64,000 nt of DNA from the NCBI GenBank assembly GCA_949289635.1, contig CASEOS010000003.1, positions 1-64,000 on the forward strand, in the 5' to 3' direction. This DNA comes from an uncultured Eubacteriales bacterium. GTDB taxonomy: Bacteria > Bacillota > Clostridia > TANB77 > CAG-508. Shown one piece after another: positions 54,188 to 62,725 of this stretch. Position 1 is the first letter of the stretch, and each line of letters starts with the position of its first letter. The notes below the pieces were generated by a model, which ran no database searches, was not told the origin of the DNA, and worked only from the letters and a program-made list of their open reading frames with translations. A program made the translations under genes and the position numbers.

Positions 54188-54216
54188 ATTATATATAACT
54201 TGATTTATCTTTTCAA
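54188..54216 (-). promoter_or_regulatory. Promoter of the ALDH-like gene
   Basis: TTGAAA (54211-54216), 17-base spacer, TATAAT (54188-54193). Very similar to the hpt promoter, including the AAAAGGATTGAAAA context. Confidence 0.78.
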
Positions 54217-54245
54217 TCCTTTTACTATTTTTTATTATATACGCT

Positions 54246-54281
54246 AAAGGCAAGTTATCCAAATGAGGATAACTTGCCTTT
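54246..54281 (-). terminator. 15-bp hairpin after the 45-aa gene
   Basis: AAAGGCAAGTTATCC (54246-54260) pairs perfectly with 54267-54281. Position fits a terminator of the minus-strand small gene, but there is no T-run. Confidence 0.6.
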
Positions 54282-54331
54282 GCTTCATACAAATTGAGAC
54301 ACTTTACCAGCTAAAAGTGGGAAGATTGGAT

Positions 54332-54469
54332 TTATTGGCTTGATTCCATTCCCCAATTTCCTTCGCTCAGGAATTCTTCACAATCTGCAGGATCTTCGCT
54401 TGATTCTTGTCCTAATGTTCCCCCTTTTCCGATAAGTTCTTCCAACGTCTGTTTTACATCTTCAGCCAT
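54332..54469 (-). CDS. Small acidic peptide (45 aa), unknown; possible secreted or modified peptide
   Basis: MAEDVKQTLEELIGKGG, then TLGQESSEDPADCEEFL and SEGNWGMESSQ. Very acidic with one Cys and one Trp. A strong TTAAGGAGGAAAGAAAT ribosome binding site precedes ATG 54469, and the GC content is higher than in neighbours. No modification or export gene is adjacent, so a RiPP role is speculation. Its leader holds the foldback at 54496-54582. Confidence 0.6.
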   Translation of the reverse strand: MAEDVKQTLEELIGKGGTLGQESSEDPADCEEFLSEGNWGMESSQ

Positions 54470-54495
54470 GATTTCTTTCCTCCTTAATTTTTTTA

Positions 54496-54582
54496 GGCTA
54501 TTTTATTTTGCACAAAGAAAAATAGGCTAAAGAATGCCTCAATTTATATGAGATGCTATTCGCACCTATTTTTCAATGTACC
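54496..54582. repeat. Foldback element upstream of the 45-aa gene
   Basis: GAAAAATAGG...CCTATTTTTC and GAATGCCTCA...TGAGATGCTATTC pair around a short AT loop. Resembles the imperfect foldbacks at 44986 and 46003. It lies in the leader of the small acidic peptide gene. Confidence 0.6.
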
Positions 54583-54706
54583 ACAACCTCTTTTGGTTGC
54601 ACGCTTAATATTATATCACCTCCTAAATAGTTTTTCAAATTTTATGTCATCTTTTTTTGGAGAAAATAAATTTTTTCCTTAGGACTTGCGTATTTTTTCA
54701 TTTTAG

Positions 54707-54712
54707 TATAAT
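54707..54712 (+). promoter_or_regulatory. -10 box of the glmS promoter
   Basis: TATAAT about 70 bases before the ribozyme. A TTGCGT 15 bases upstream is a weak -35. Confidence 0.55.
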
Positions 54713-54781
54713 ATAATAAAAGTAAATTAAATGTATGCAAGAAAATTTTTAGAAAGGAGGATATTATTTAAATTTATATTT

Positions 54782-54945
54782 AGCGCCTGGACACTATGAA
54801 ATAGTGTTGACGAGGTTCAGAGTTATCGAAAGATTCGGCGGATGCTCTGATGGCTTTCACTTATGGTCATGAGTATTGATTAAAGAGCAGTAGCAATACT
54901 GTAACAAAGGTCACTACATATAGGTTTTATTTGCATACCTTTAAT
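54782..54945 (+). ncRNA. glmS ribozyme-riboswitch
   Basis: AGCGCCTGGAC, TTGACGAGGTTCAGAGTTAT, CGAAAGATTCGGCGGATGCT and GTAACAAAGG match the conserved core of the glmS ribozyme (cleavage expected between A54782 and G54783; then P1, the P2/P2.1 pseudoknot core, P3 and P4). It cleaves its own mRNA when glucosamine-6-phosphate binds, lowering glmS expression. A hairpin (54952-54973) separates it from the gene. Confidence 0.95.
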
Positions 54946-55030
54946 TCCAACAATCTCTTTTTAATGAGAGATTATTTTACAAAAATAAATATTAAGCAAT
55001 TTAGATATTGCATGAATGGAGGATTATATT

Positions 55031-56872
55031 ATGTGTGGAATTGTAGGTTATATAGGAAAACAAAAAGCAAGTCCAATTTTAATTAATGGACTTTTAAGAT
55101 TAGAATACAGAGGGTATGACTCTGCAGGTATTTCAACAATTGAGCCAGAAGGTTTGGTTGTTATGAAAGATAAAGGAAGAGTAAAAAATTTATATGATAT
55201 AAAAGGAATTGATGATTTAAAAGGTACGATTGGTATTGCACATACCAGATGGGCAACACATGGAAAACCATCTAAGGAAAATGCACACCCTCATCAAGAT
55301 AATGCAAAATCATTTAGTGTCGTTCATAATGGTATTATTGAAAATTATAATGAATTAAGAAAATTTTTAATGGATAATGGATATACATTTTATTCTGATA
55401 CAGATACAGAAATTGTTCCAAATTTAATTCATTACTATTATGCAAAAGAGACAAAAGAAACAGGAAAAATGAAATTTTTAACAGCAGTAAAAAATGCTTG
55501 TAATGATTTAAAAGGAAGTTTTGCTTTGGAAATTATTTGTAAAGACTTCCCTGATAACATGATTGTTGTTAGAAAAGATAGTCCTTTAGTTATTGGAAAA
55601 GGAATTGAAGAAAATTATATTTCTTCAGATATTCCAGCTATCTTATCATTTACTAGAAACTTCTATCTTTTAAATGATTTAGAATATGTATTTTTATCAA
55701 GAGATTCTGCTGAATTTTATGATAAAGATTTAAATAAAATAGATAAAAAGACACAAAGTATTGAATGGGATGCTGCTAGTAGTGAAAAAAATGGTTATGA
55801 AGATTTTATGCTAAAAGAAATTCATGAGCAACCAACAGCAATTCGTGAAACGATTGGTGCTAAGTTTAGCCAAAATTCAAAATGTGAATTTGATGAATTG
55901 AAATTTACAAAAGAATATTTATCAAGTTTAAATAAAATTTACATTGTTGCTTGTGGTACAGCAATGCATGCTGGATTGGCAGGAAAAAATATTATTGAAA
56001 AACTTTGTAGAATTCCAACTGAAGTAGATATTGCTTCTGAATTTAGATATAGAGATCCATTAATCGATGATAAAACATTATGTATCTTTATTTCTCAATC
56101 AGGAGAAACAGCAGATACCATTGCTGCATTAAAATTATCAAAACAAAAAGGCGCAAAAACACTTGCTATTTCTAATGTTATTGGAAGTTCTATTACAAGA
56201 GAAGCAGATTATTCTATTTATACACATGCTGGACCAGAAATTGCAGTTGCTTCTACAAAAGCATATACTTCACAAGTTGTTTTGATTGTTATATTAGCTA
56301 TTTACTTTGCAGAAATACTAGAAAAAAATTCTGAAATGTTATATGAATTAAAAAAAGAGATTTTAGACTTACCAAGAAAAATTGAAGAATGTTTAAAATT
56401 AGAAGATGTTGTTAAACAATTTTCAAAAAGAATTTATCAAGAAAAAGATATTTTCTTTATTGGTAGAGGTATCGATGAAACGGTTGCTAAAGAAGGTTCT
56501 TTAAAGCTAAAAGAAATTTCCTATATTCATTCAGAAAGTTATGCAGCAGGTGAATTAAAACATGGACCAATTGCTTTAATCGAAAAAGATGTAACCGTTG
56601 TAGGCATTATGACAGAACCTACTTTGGTTGAAAAAACGGTTAGCAATCTTCAAGAAGTCATCACTCGTGGAGCAAAAACATTGATTATCACCAGCCAAAA
56701 AATTGATGAATCTATGTTTGATACTGTACTAGAAATTCCTGAGACTAGTCCATATATTTCACCAATCTTATCAATTATTCCTTTACAGTTATTATCATAC
56801 TATATTTCAAAGGAAAAAGGATTAGATGTTGATAAACCAAGAAACTTAGCAAAATCTGTTACAGTTGAATAA
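55031..56872 (+). CDS. glmS: Glutamine-fructose-6-phosphate aminotransferase
   Basis: 613 residues. Start at ATG 55031 so that Met is followed by the catalytic Cys (MCGIVGYIG); GGAGG lies eight bases upstream, and an ATG 15 bases earlier is the ribosome-binding region. N-terminal glutaminase with HTRWATHGKPS and DTDTEIV; two SIS domains (ACGTAMHAGLAGK, SQSGETADTIAAL) and the C-terminal DKPRNLAKSVTVE. Makes glucosamine-6-phosphate for peptidoglycan. Controlled by the ribozyme directly upstream. Confidence 0.97.
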   Translation: MCGIVGYIGKQKASPILINGLLRLEYRGYDSAGISTIEPEGLVVMKDKGRVKNLYDIKGIDDLKGTIGIAHTRWATHGKPSKENAHPHQDNAKSFSVVHNGIIENYNELRKFLMDNGYTFYSDTDTEIVPNLIHYYYAKETKETGKMKFLTAVKNACNDLKGSFALEIICKDFPDNMIVVRKDSPLVIGKGIEENYISSDIPAILSFTRNFYLLNDLEYVFLSRDSAEFYDKDLNKIDKKTQSIEWDAASSEKNGYEDFMLKEIHEQPTAIRETIGAKFSQNSKCEFDELKFTKEYLSSLNKIYIVACGTAMHAGLAGKNIIEKLCRIPTEVDIASEFRYRDPLIDDKTLCIFISQSGETADTIAALKLSKQKGAKTLAISNVIGSSITREADYSIYTHAGPEIAVASTKAYTSQVVLIVILAIYFAEILEKNSEMLYELKKEILDLPRKIEECLKLEDVVKQFSKRIYQEKDIFFIGRGIDETVAKEGSLKLKEISYIHSESYAAGELKHGPIALIEKDVTVVGIMTEPTLVEKTVSNLQEVITRGAKTLIITSQKIDESMFDTVLEIPETSPYISPILSIIPLQLLSYYISKEKGLDVDKPRNLAKSVTVE

Positions 56873-56900
56873 ATTAAGAAAAGTATATTTTTAAATAGCT

Positions 56901-56943
56901 AAAAAGACAAAATCAAAAAATTGGTTTTGTCTTTTTATTTTTT
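56901..56943 (+). terminator. Terminator after glmS
   Basis: AAAAAGACAAAATC...GGTTTTGTCTTTTT hairpin followed by a T-run; A-tracts make it work in both directions. Confidence 0.9.
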
Positions 56944-56948
56944 CCGAC

Positions 56949-57725
56949 TTAAAGATCTATTATTTTCAAAACTTCTTTAAAACTTTCTCCATTTGTTAAT
57001 ACAATGTCAAAAGTTTTGTTATATTTTTCCAGATTCTTTTCTATATCTTTATCTAGAAATCCTATTGTTACAGTATGATTTAACTTTTCTTTTGATACCA
57101 TGTTAATATCATCTGTTATATCTCCTAGTAATATAGTATACCTTTTATCGTTTATAAATTCGTTTAACTCTTTGGAAAACTCTATTTTGTTTTTATTATA
57201 TGGAGTCACATTTGTAACATCGTTTTCTTTTTTGCCATTCATATCTAAATAATTAGCATATATGTAAATATTATCGTAATATGCATGATTTTGTTTTAAA
57301 TATTCTTCTATTACATTTTTTATACTACTAGATATAATGATAACTGGAATATTGTTTTCATGCATCTTTCTAAAAAATTCTTTTGCACTACCACGCAATG
57401 TTAATTCTGTTTTTTCTACCGCTTTTTCTAATATATCTTTATTAAATTGACATTCTCTTAATAAATCCATATATGCCATAAATCTTTGTTCAAAAGCCTT
57501 TTGTTTTGCTTCATTGCTCTCATTTTCACTTAATTCTGTTTCATCATGTATTTCTGCATATTTTTGTTTAAATTCTTTTCCCAATAATTCTGAATAGTAT
57601 AATACTCTCCATGCACTAAAACTTTTAGCTTCTGTTATAGTTCTGTCAAAATCAATGACTACATAAAAATTATCTCTATTTAATTTTATATCATTTAATT
57701 TATCTTTATGATTTATATATTTCAT
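56949..57725 (-). CDS. HAD-family phosphatase, pyrimidine 5'-nucleotidase-like
   Basis: About 258 residues. Motif I VVIDFDRTITEAKS near residue 26 (nucleophile Asp; the second Asp is present as DR-T variant), a four-helix cap insert, motif II ISSS, and motif IV LLGDITDDINM near 205. Resembles UMPH-1-type 5'-nucleotidases. Start MKYINH at 57725 follows AAGGAG. Substrate unproven. Confidence 0.78.
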   Translation of the reverse strand: MKYINHKDKLNDIKLNRDNFYVVIDFDRTITEAKSFSAWRVLYYSELLGKEFKQKYAEIHDETELSENESNEAKQKAFEQRFMAYMDLLRECQFNKDILEKAVEKTELTLRGSAKEFFRKMHENNIPVIIISSSIKNVIEEYLKQNHAYYDNIYIYANYLDMNGKKENDVTNVTPYNKNKIEFSKELNEFINDKRYTILLGDITDDINMVSKEKLNHTVTIGFLDKDIEKNLEKYNKTFDIVLTNGESFKEVLKIIDL

Positions 57726-57813
57726 TATTTTGTTCTCCTTATTGTTTCTCATATATCCTCATTCTATCAGAATTTTTGACATAATTCAATATTAGTAATA
57801 TTTTTATCTTACA

Positions 57814-58074
57814 TTATCCTATTAATAATTTTACAATAATTAAGCAAACTGCGCCTGGTAATCCTAGTAATCCTATGATAATGCTATTGACAATATTTAA
57901 ACCTATATGAAATCCAAAATTAGCACCTATTAAATTAATCACATATATAACAAGTCCACCAAATATTGAATTGATAATAAGTTTTAATATTTTTTTAAGT
58001 GGGACAATAAAAATTCTTCCAATGATAAATATAAAACAGATACAAGCTAAATATGTAACTATATTTAAATTCAT
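57814..58074 (-). CDS. bofA: BofA-family sigma-K processing inhibitor
   Basis: 86 residues with two to three membrane segments and the C-terminal GLLGLPGAVCLIIVKLLIG motif typical of BofA. In Bacillus, BofA with SpoIVFA holds the pro-sigma-K protease SpoIVFB in check. Follows yaaL, as in Bacillus. Confidence 0.88.
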   Translation of the reverse strand: MNLNIVTYLACICFIFIIGRIFIVPLKKILKLIINSIFGGLVIYVINLIGANFGFHIGLNIVNSIIIGLLGLPGAVCLIIVKLLIG

Positions 58075-58141
58075 TTTCTACCTCCAATTGATAACATATT
58101 ATCTCTTACTCATTATTATGCTATCCATTGGACAAATAGAC

Positions 58142-58426
58142 CTATCCGACTTCTTCATCACTAGAAAGTCTATATTTGATATCATTAATCATATCAACCG
58201 TAATTCCCTTCATTTTTGCTATTTTGATTAAGTAATTTAATTTTGCCTGGTTTGCTTTCATTTCGTAGATATAATAATCCACTAAATCATCTTGTGCATA
58301 TTCAAAATTTTTATCTACATTTTTTAGCTCTCTTCTTGTATTTATAATATTTTTAATCAGTTCAATTTCTCTTTCCTTTTCCTCTATGTTTTTTATTTCG
58401 CTTTCTTTCATATATCCATCTTCCAT
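58142..58426 (-). CDS. yaaL: YaaL-like (DUF2508) protein
   Basis: 94 residues, helical and acidic, with ELIKNIINTRRELKNVDKNF and DDLVDYYIYEMKANQAKLNY, characteristic of DUF2508. Gene order yaaL-bofA supports the call. AAGGAGG lies seven bases before the ATG. recR, usual upstream neighbour, is absent here. Confidence 0.85.
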   Translation of the reverse strand: MEDGYMKESEIKNIEEKEREIELIKNIINTRRELKNVDKNFEYAQDDLVDYYIYEMKANQAKLNYLIKIAKMKGITVDMINDIKYRLSSDEEVG

Positions 58427-58501
58427 AATATTCCTCCTTGCCTTTTGCCATAATAGTATATTCCATTATCTTGCTTTTTATACTATCATTTTCTCTAATT
58501 A

Positions 58502-58620
58502 GGTGTGCCAAAGGGGACGGGTTAAAATGGCACACTTTTTAAATTTTAAAGTAAATTATTTAATATGATATATAGTATAAATAAAAGTGTGCCATTTTAA
58601 CCCGTCCCCTTTGGCACACC
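58502..58620. repeat. Dispersed long inverted repeat, GGGGACGG family, copy C
   Basis: Perfect 38-base arms (58502-58539 and 58583-58620) with GGTGTGCCAAAGGGGACGGG at the outer end and AAAATGGCACAC inside; each arm also folds alone (GTGCCA/TGGCAC). 43-base AT-rich spacer. Confidence 0.93.
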
Positions 58621-58662
58621 CAATTGGTCATCTCAAAAATTAAATAAATTTAGCTAAAAGTC

Positions 58663-58691
58663 TTGTTTTTTTCGCTATTTTGTAGGATAAT
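58663..58691 (+). promoter_or_regulatory. Promoter of the coupling-protein gene
   Basis: TTGTTT (58663-58668), 17-base spacer, GATAAT (58686-58691), 39 bases before the start codon. Confidence 0.6.
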
Positions 58692-58729
58692 ATATATGTA
58701 TGATTATAAATTTTGAAAGGATTTTTTAG

Positions 58730-61057
58730 ATGAAGCTGATCGATAAATTTTTAAAGAAATTAAATATCAATAGAAATACATTTGCAACTTATATTTTAAC
58801 GTTAGTAACTGTATATTTAGCAGTAGATAGGCTCGTAGAAATGCTTTTCATGATATTTACAGGCGTATCCTATTCTTATTGGGGACCTATACAATATACA
58901 TTAGCTTTGGCATGTCCAATTTTTGCGTTTCTATTTTCAGGGAAATCCGAATTTGCTACTTCTAACATGAAAAAAGTTGTTATATTTTATGTATATGCTG
59001 TTGGTCTATATATTATAGCTGTTTCTATGTTCACCCAATGGTTAAATATGGGAGCTTGGTTATTATTATTATCTGTACCTGATTATGTAGAATTGATTAC
59101 AAATTTTTCTGATATTGTAAAACCTGCTTTTATTAGTATTTCACTTTATTTACCACTTGTTACCATATTCCCAGTATTTAAATGGTTATATATGGGCATT
59201 AATGATAACTTAGATCAAATTCGTTCTATTTGGGACTATCCTGGTATTGATTTGTCAGATCCTAAAAAAGATAGAGGTATTTACACTTGTGAAGTATTTT
59301 TATGTACAGACCATGATTACGGAACAGTTATTACGATTCCAGAAGTTTCTAGATATTCATCTTTATTTGTATGCGGTGGCTCTGGAACAGGAAAAACATC
59401 TTTAGTTTTCGAACCAATGATTGCTAGAGATATTGAGAAAAAATTCTTTTTTAGAGAAGTTTCAAAGGAAATGGGATTTACCGCTTTAAAGACAGGTATT
59501 GCTCATTTAAAAAGACCATATGATAATGACTATTTAAATCAAAACTTTAAATTAGAAATGCTAGCACCTAATGAAGGAAAAGAAGCTGTTTTTAACGGCT
59601 ATATGAAAAAAATGATTTTAGGACCATTAGATGGAGAAAATGTATATAGAAATTTAGGATTAGAAATCATGTCACCAGATTATGAAATCATTGAACACAT
59701 GACACAAGTTTGTGAAAACTATGGATTTAAATACAATATGATTGATCCATCAAATCCTAATTCAATGGGATTAAATCCTTTTGTATATGATGAACCTTCA
59801 AAAATAGCAGTTACAATCTCTTCTGCTTTAAAATCTATGTATAACAATGCACATGAAGAAATAGAAGATGCCTATAGAGAAGACTTCATCATTCAAGCAA
59901 TCGAAAATTTAGCTATTTTACTAAAAGAAATGTATCCTAGAATGAATGAAGGTGCTCTTCCTAATATGGAAGATATGCTAAAAATGTTCACCAATTTTGA
60001 GTTGATTGAAAAAATGTGTGAAATATTAGCACATGATGAAGAATTAAAAGAAAAATACTCTGTACAGCTTGCATATTTTAGAAAATGCTTCTATAAAGAT
60101 GGGCCTGCTAAAGCACAAACTGAAAAAGACATTTATGCAGCTGTTACACAATTAGATAATCTTTTAAGATTGCCAGGTGTTAAATCTATCTTATGTAATC
60201 GATTTAATAATATTGATTTTGATAAAGCACTCGCAAATGGAGAAATTACCTTTGTATGTACAAGACGTGGTGATTTAGGTTCTTCAACACATCAAGCTTT
60301 TGGATTATTCTTCTTAATTTCAATGCAAAATGCTGTTTTAAGAAGACCTGGCGGAGAAAATTCAAGGATTCCTAATTTTCTATATATTGATGAGTTCCCA
60401 GACTTTATTTGTAAAGCAACAGAAGCTATGTTTACTATGTATAGAAAATATCGTGTAGGAACAATCATCTCTGCACAAAACTTAGCACAATTAGAAACTC
60501 CAAAATCTAGAGAAAATTATAGAAATACGATTTTATCAAACTGTGCAAACAAAGTATTTACAGGAAATGCGGAAATAAGTGAATTACAATGGTGGTGTGA
60601 AGAATTTGGTCAACATAGAGAATGGACTTACAAAGTTGATTTTGACACTGAAAAGACACAATATGCGCCTAAATATGGTGATGCAAAATGGGCATATGTT
60701 TATTATTTCACACCTGGTAAATTACAATCAATGCTAACCAATACAATGGCTGCATTTAAAGTAAAAGGTCTTAACGGAAAGCCAATAGTTGGACCAGGTA
60801 GATTTAAATACTTAGAGTCAAAATATAAAGAAAAGCAAAAAATAAAAACTTTTGATTTTGGTAAATATTCTGATGGTGTTACAACTGCAACAGAAGATGA
60901 TACATCTACTAAAAAGAAATTTGATTTAAAAAATCTAGATTTCAAAGATGAAAGAGATGAAATCAACCCAGTGCAAACAGATACCACAGATTCCAAATAT
61001 TTCTTTGATAATGATGATGCTGTCGTTATTAATTTCAAAAGAAATGAAAAGAAATAA
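58730..61057 (+). CDS. Orphan VirD4/TraG-type coupling ATPase
   Basis: 775 residues. Membrane segments in the first ~165 residues (TYILTLVTVYLAVDRLVEML and following), then the motor: Walker A FVCGGSGTGKTSLV near residue 223, Walker B FLYIDEFPDF near 550 and a TraM-recognition-like region VGTIISAQNLAQLE. The Asp/Lys-rich tail is disordered. Such proteins couple DNA or protein substrates to type IV secretion, but no relaxase or other T4SS gene is present in the window. GAAAGG lies eight bases before the ATG. It is transcribed alone and terminated at 61072-61110. Confidence 0.88.
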   Translation: MKLIDKFLKKLNINRNTFATYILTLVTVYLAVDRLVEMLFMIFTGVSYSYWGPIQYTLALACPIFAFLFSGKSEFATSNMKKVVIFYVYAVGLYIIAVSMFTQWLNMGAWLLLLSVPDYVELITNFSDIVKPAFISISLYLPLVTIFPVFKWLYMGINDNLDQIRSIWDYPGIDLSDPKKDRGIYTCEVFLCTDHDYGTVITIPEVSRYSSLFVCGGSGTGKTSLVFEPMIARDIEKKFFFREVSKEMGFTALKTGIAHLKRPYDNDYLNQNFKLEMLAPNEGKEAVFNGYMKKMILGPLDGENVYRNLGLEIMSPDYEIIEHMTQVCENYGFKYNMIDPSNPNSMGLNPFVYDEPSKIAVTISSALKSMYNNAHEEIEDAYREDFIIQAIENLAILLKEMYPRMNEGALPNMEDMLKMFTNFELIEKMCEILAHDEELKEKYSVQLAYFRKCFYKDGPAKAQTEKDIYAAVTQLDNLLRLPGVKSILCNRFNNIDFDKALANGEITFVCTRRGDLGSSTHQAFGLFFLISMQNAVLRRPGGENSRIPNFLYIDEFPDFICKATEAMFTMYRKYRVGTIISAQNLAQLETPKSRENYRNTILSNCANKVFTGNAEISELQWWCEEFGQHREWTYKVDFDTEKTQYAPKYGDAKWAYVYYFTPGKLQSMLTNTMAAFKVKGLNGKPIVGPGRFKYLESKYKEKQKIKTFDFGKYSDGVTTATEDDTSTKKKFDLKNLDFKDERDEINPVQTDTTDSKYFFDNDDAVVINFKRNEKK

Positions 61058-61071
61058 AAAAACAAATATTA

Positions 61072-61110
61072 AAAAGACTTACGATTAAATCCATTTCGTA
61101 AGTCTTTATT
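61072..61110 (+). terminator. Terminator after the coupling-protein gene
   Basis: AAAGACTTACGA...TTCGTAAGTCTTT hairpin followed by ATTGTTG. Confidence 0.85.
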
Positions 61111-61186
61111 GTTGTATTGTATAAAAGCCATCTTCTTTTCCTGACTTTTATAAAATTGGTAGAATATACAATAAAGGATAAGTTTC

Positions 61187-62041
61187 TTATATTGTCAAAC
61201 CAATCAATTCCAATATGATTCCAGATATAACACCTATTGCATATAATAAAACAGTAATTTTAATATTTTCTTTGATACCTTTATTCATTCTAAACAGTAC
61301 TGCTAGTCCTACACCTGCACCAACTAATAAACCTGCTATCATTGTACCAACAGATATAATATTTTCTAAATACATCTGTGTAATAATAACTGAAGAAGCA
61401 CAATTTGGAATTAAACCAATAATTCCAGATATAACTGGTCCTAATATTGGTCTATCTAACATAAATCCTGCTATTGTTTCTTCTCCTATAAAATGAATTG
61501 CTAAATTAATAACAAATGTTATAATAAGGATAAATAAAAATATGTTAACTGTGTGTTTTAATGCAGATTTCCATATTCCATGTTCACAATGGCAATGTTC
61601 TTTTTCACATAAATCAATGATTTTTTCTTGTCCATCTTTCCCTTTATTTTTTAATCGTATAACAGTATCAATTAAAAAGCCTGCTATCATACCTATAACT
61701 AATTTAATTCCTAATATTTTTATAATAACATCAATAGCCACTCCTTCTGATAAGAATATTGGTAACATTTCATCAGAAGTAGATAAATAAACAGCAATTA
61801 ATGTGCCTAATGTGATTACCCTTGCAGCATATAAATTAGTTGCAGAAACAGAAAATCCACATTGAGGAACAATACCAAGTAATGCTCCAAAAAATGGTCC
61901 AAATTTTCCTGATTTTTTTATCGTTTCCTTTGTTTTTTCTTTTGTTTTATGTTCTATGTATTCCATCAATAAATATGTAAGAAATAAAAAAGGAATTAAT
62001 CTTACACTATCTTCAATTGTATGTTCTAATATTTCTAACAT
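61187..62041 (-). CDS. Polytopic metal exporter, ArsP_2-like (putative manganese/arsenic transporter)
   Basis: 284 residues with about eight membrane segments in two homologous halves, each having a Pro-x-Cys motif: GIVPQCGFSVSATNLY (residue ~57) and GLIPNCASSVIITQMY (~212). A His/Cys-rich cytoplasmic loop, CEKEHCHCEHG, may bind metal. This is the pattern of ArsP_2/putative manganese transporters. GGAGG precedes the start. Metal specificity is not shown. Confidence 0.8.
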   Translation of the reverse strand: MLEILEHTIEDSVRLIPFLFLTYLLMEYIEHKTKEKTKETIKKSGKFGPFFGALLGIVPQCGFSVSATNLYAARVITLGTLIAVYLSTSDEMLPIFLSEGVAIDVIIKILGIKLVIGMIAGFLIDTVIRLKNKGKDGQEKIIDLCEKEHCHCEHGIWKSALKHTVNIFLFILIITFVINLAIHFIGEETIAGFMLDRPILGPVISGIIGLIPNCASSVIITQMYLENIISVGTMIAGLLVGAGVGLAVLFRMNKGIKENIKITVLLYAIGVISGIILELIGLTI

Positions 62042-62097
62042 TTTCTCCTCCTTTTTGTATGATATATATTACCATAAATTTGCCAGAATTTCAACTG

Positions 62098-62118
62098 AAA
62101 AAAGGGACAATTGTCCCT
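62098..62118 (-). terminator. Terminator overlapping the stop of the DUF2651-like gene
   Basis: Minus strand AGGGACAATTGTCCCT followed by TTTTTT, starting within the stop codon TAG. Confidence 0.85.
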
Positions 62119-62650
62119 ATCTTCTTCTATATCTCCCACAAATACATCCTGTTCTTCCATTGTTTGTAGTATTAGGAACTACTCTTATTCTAGTCATAAT
62201 TTCATCATTATTATCATTATTGCAACAATACTCTCTTCCATTATTACTACTAATCGTAAGTAAATTATTGGTATTTCCATTTGCACAACTGCTATTGATT
62301 GTCAGTAAATCACCATTTTCGTTATTTTGACAACAACTGCTTATCGTTAATAAATCATTTCCATTATAATTATAACGTTGATTTCTTCTACTGTTGTTTT
62401 CATCACAATGTTTATTCTTAAAAAATCTACATATTAAACAACCAATCAATGCTGTCATATAACTTATAAATGTATATACTAATGTTGCTGCCAAAATCAT
62501 TAAATTGCCTATAATAAATGTAATGATAAGTCCTATTGCAAATATAATACCTGCAACTAATGCTGGACATTTGAGTATCTTTTGTAACGCTATAGAAAAT
62601 ATAATAACAGCCAATGGTATTGCAAAAAATATAAGTAAAATTATATTCAT
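62117..62650 (-). CDS. DUF2651-like membrane protein with LLTI-repeat Cys/Asn-rich tail
   Basis: 177 residues. Three membrane segments in residues 1-75 (LIFFAIPLAVIIFSIAL; ALVAGIIFAIGLIITFIIG; VYTFISYMTALIGCLIC) resemble DUF2651. The tail holds three imperfect repeats, NDLLTISSCCQNNEN, GDLLTINSSCANGNT and NNLLTISSNNGREYCCN, rich in Asn and Cys, before an Arg-rich end. Function unknown. Confidence 0.72.
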   Translation of the reverse strand: MNIILLIFFAIPLAVIIFSIALQKILKCPALVAGIIFAIGLIITFIIGNLMILAATLVYTFISYMTALIGCLICRFFKNKHCDENNSRRNQRYNYNGNDLLTISSCCQNNENGDLLTINSSCANGNTNNLLTISSNNGREYCCNNDNNDEIMTRIRVVPNTTNNGRTGCICGRYRRR

Positions 62651-62725
62651 ATTCCTTCTCCTTTTTTCTTTTTTTACTATATTTTATGCATAATCTAATG
62701 ACTTTGTTCATATTATGAACATCCT

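Noticed and set aside
54590..54640. Short leader peptide starting at ATT after AGGAGGTG upstream of the 45-aa gene
   Set aside because: Needs a rare ATT start; no conservation evidence.
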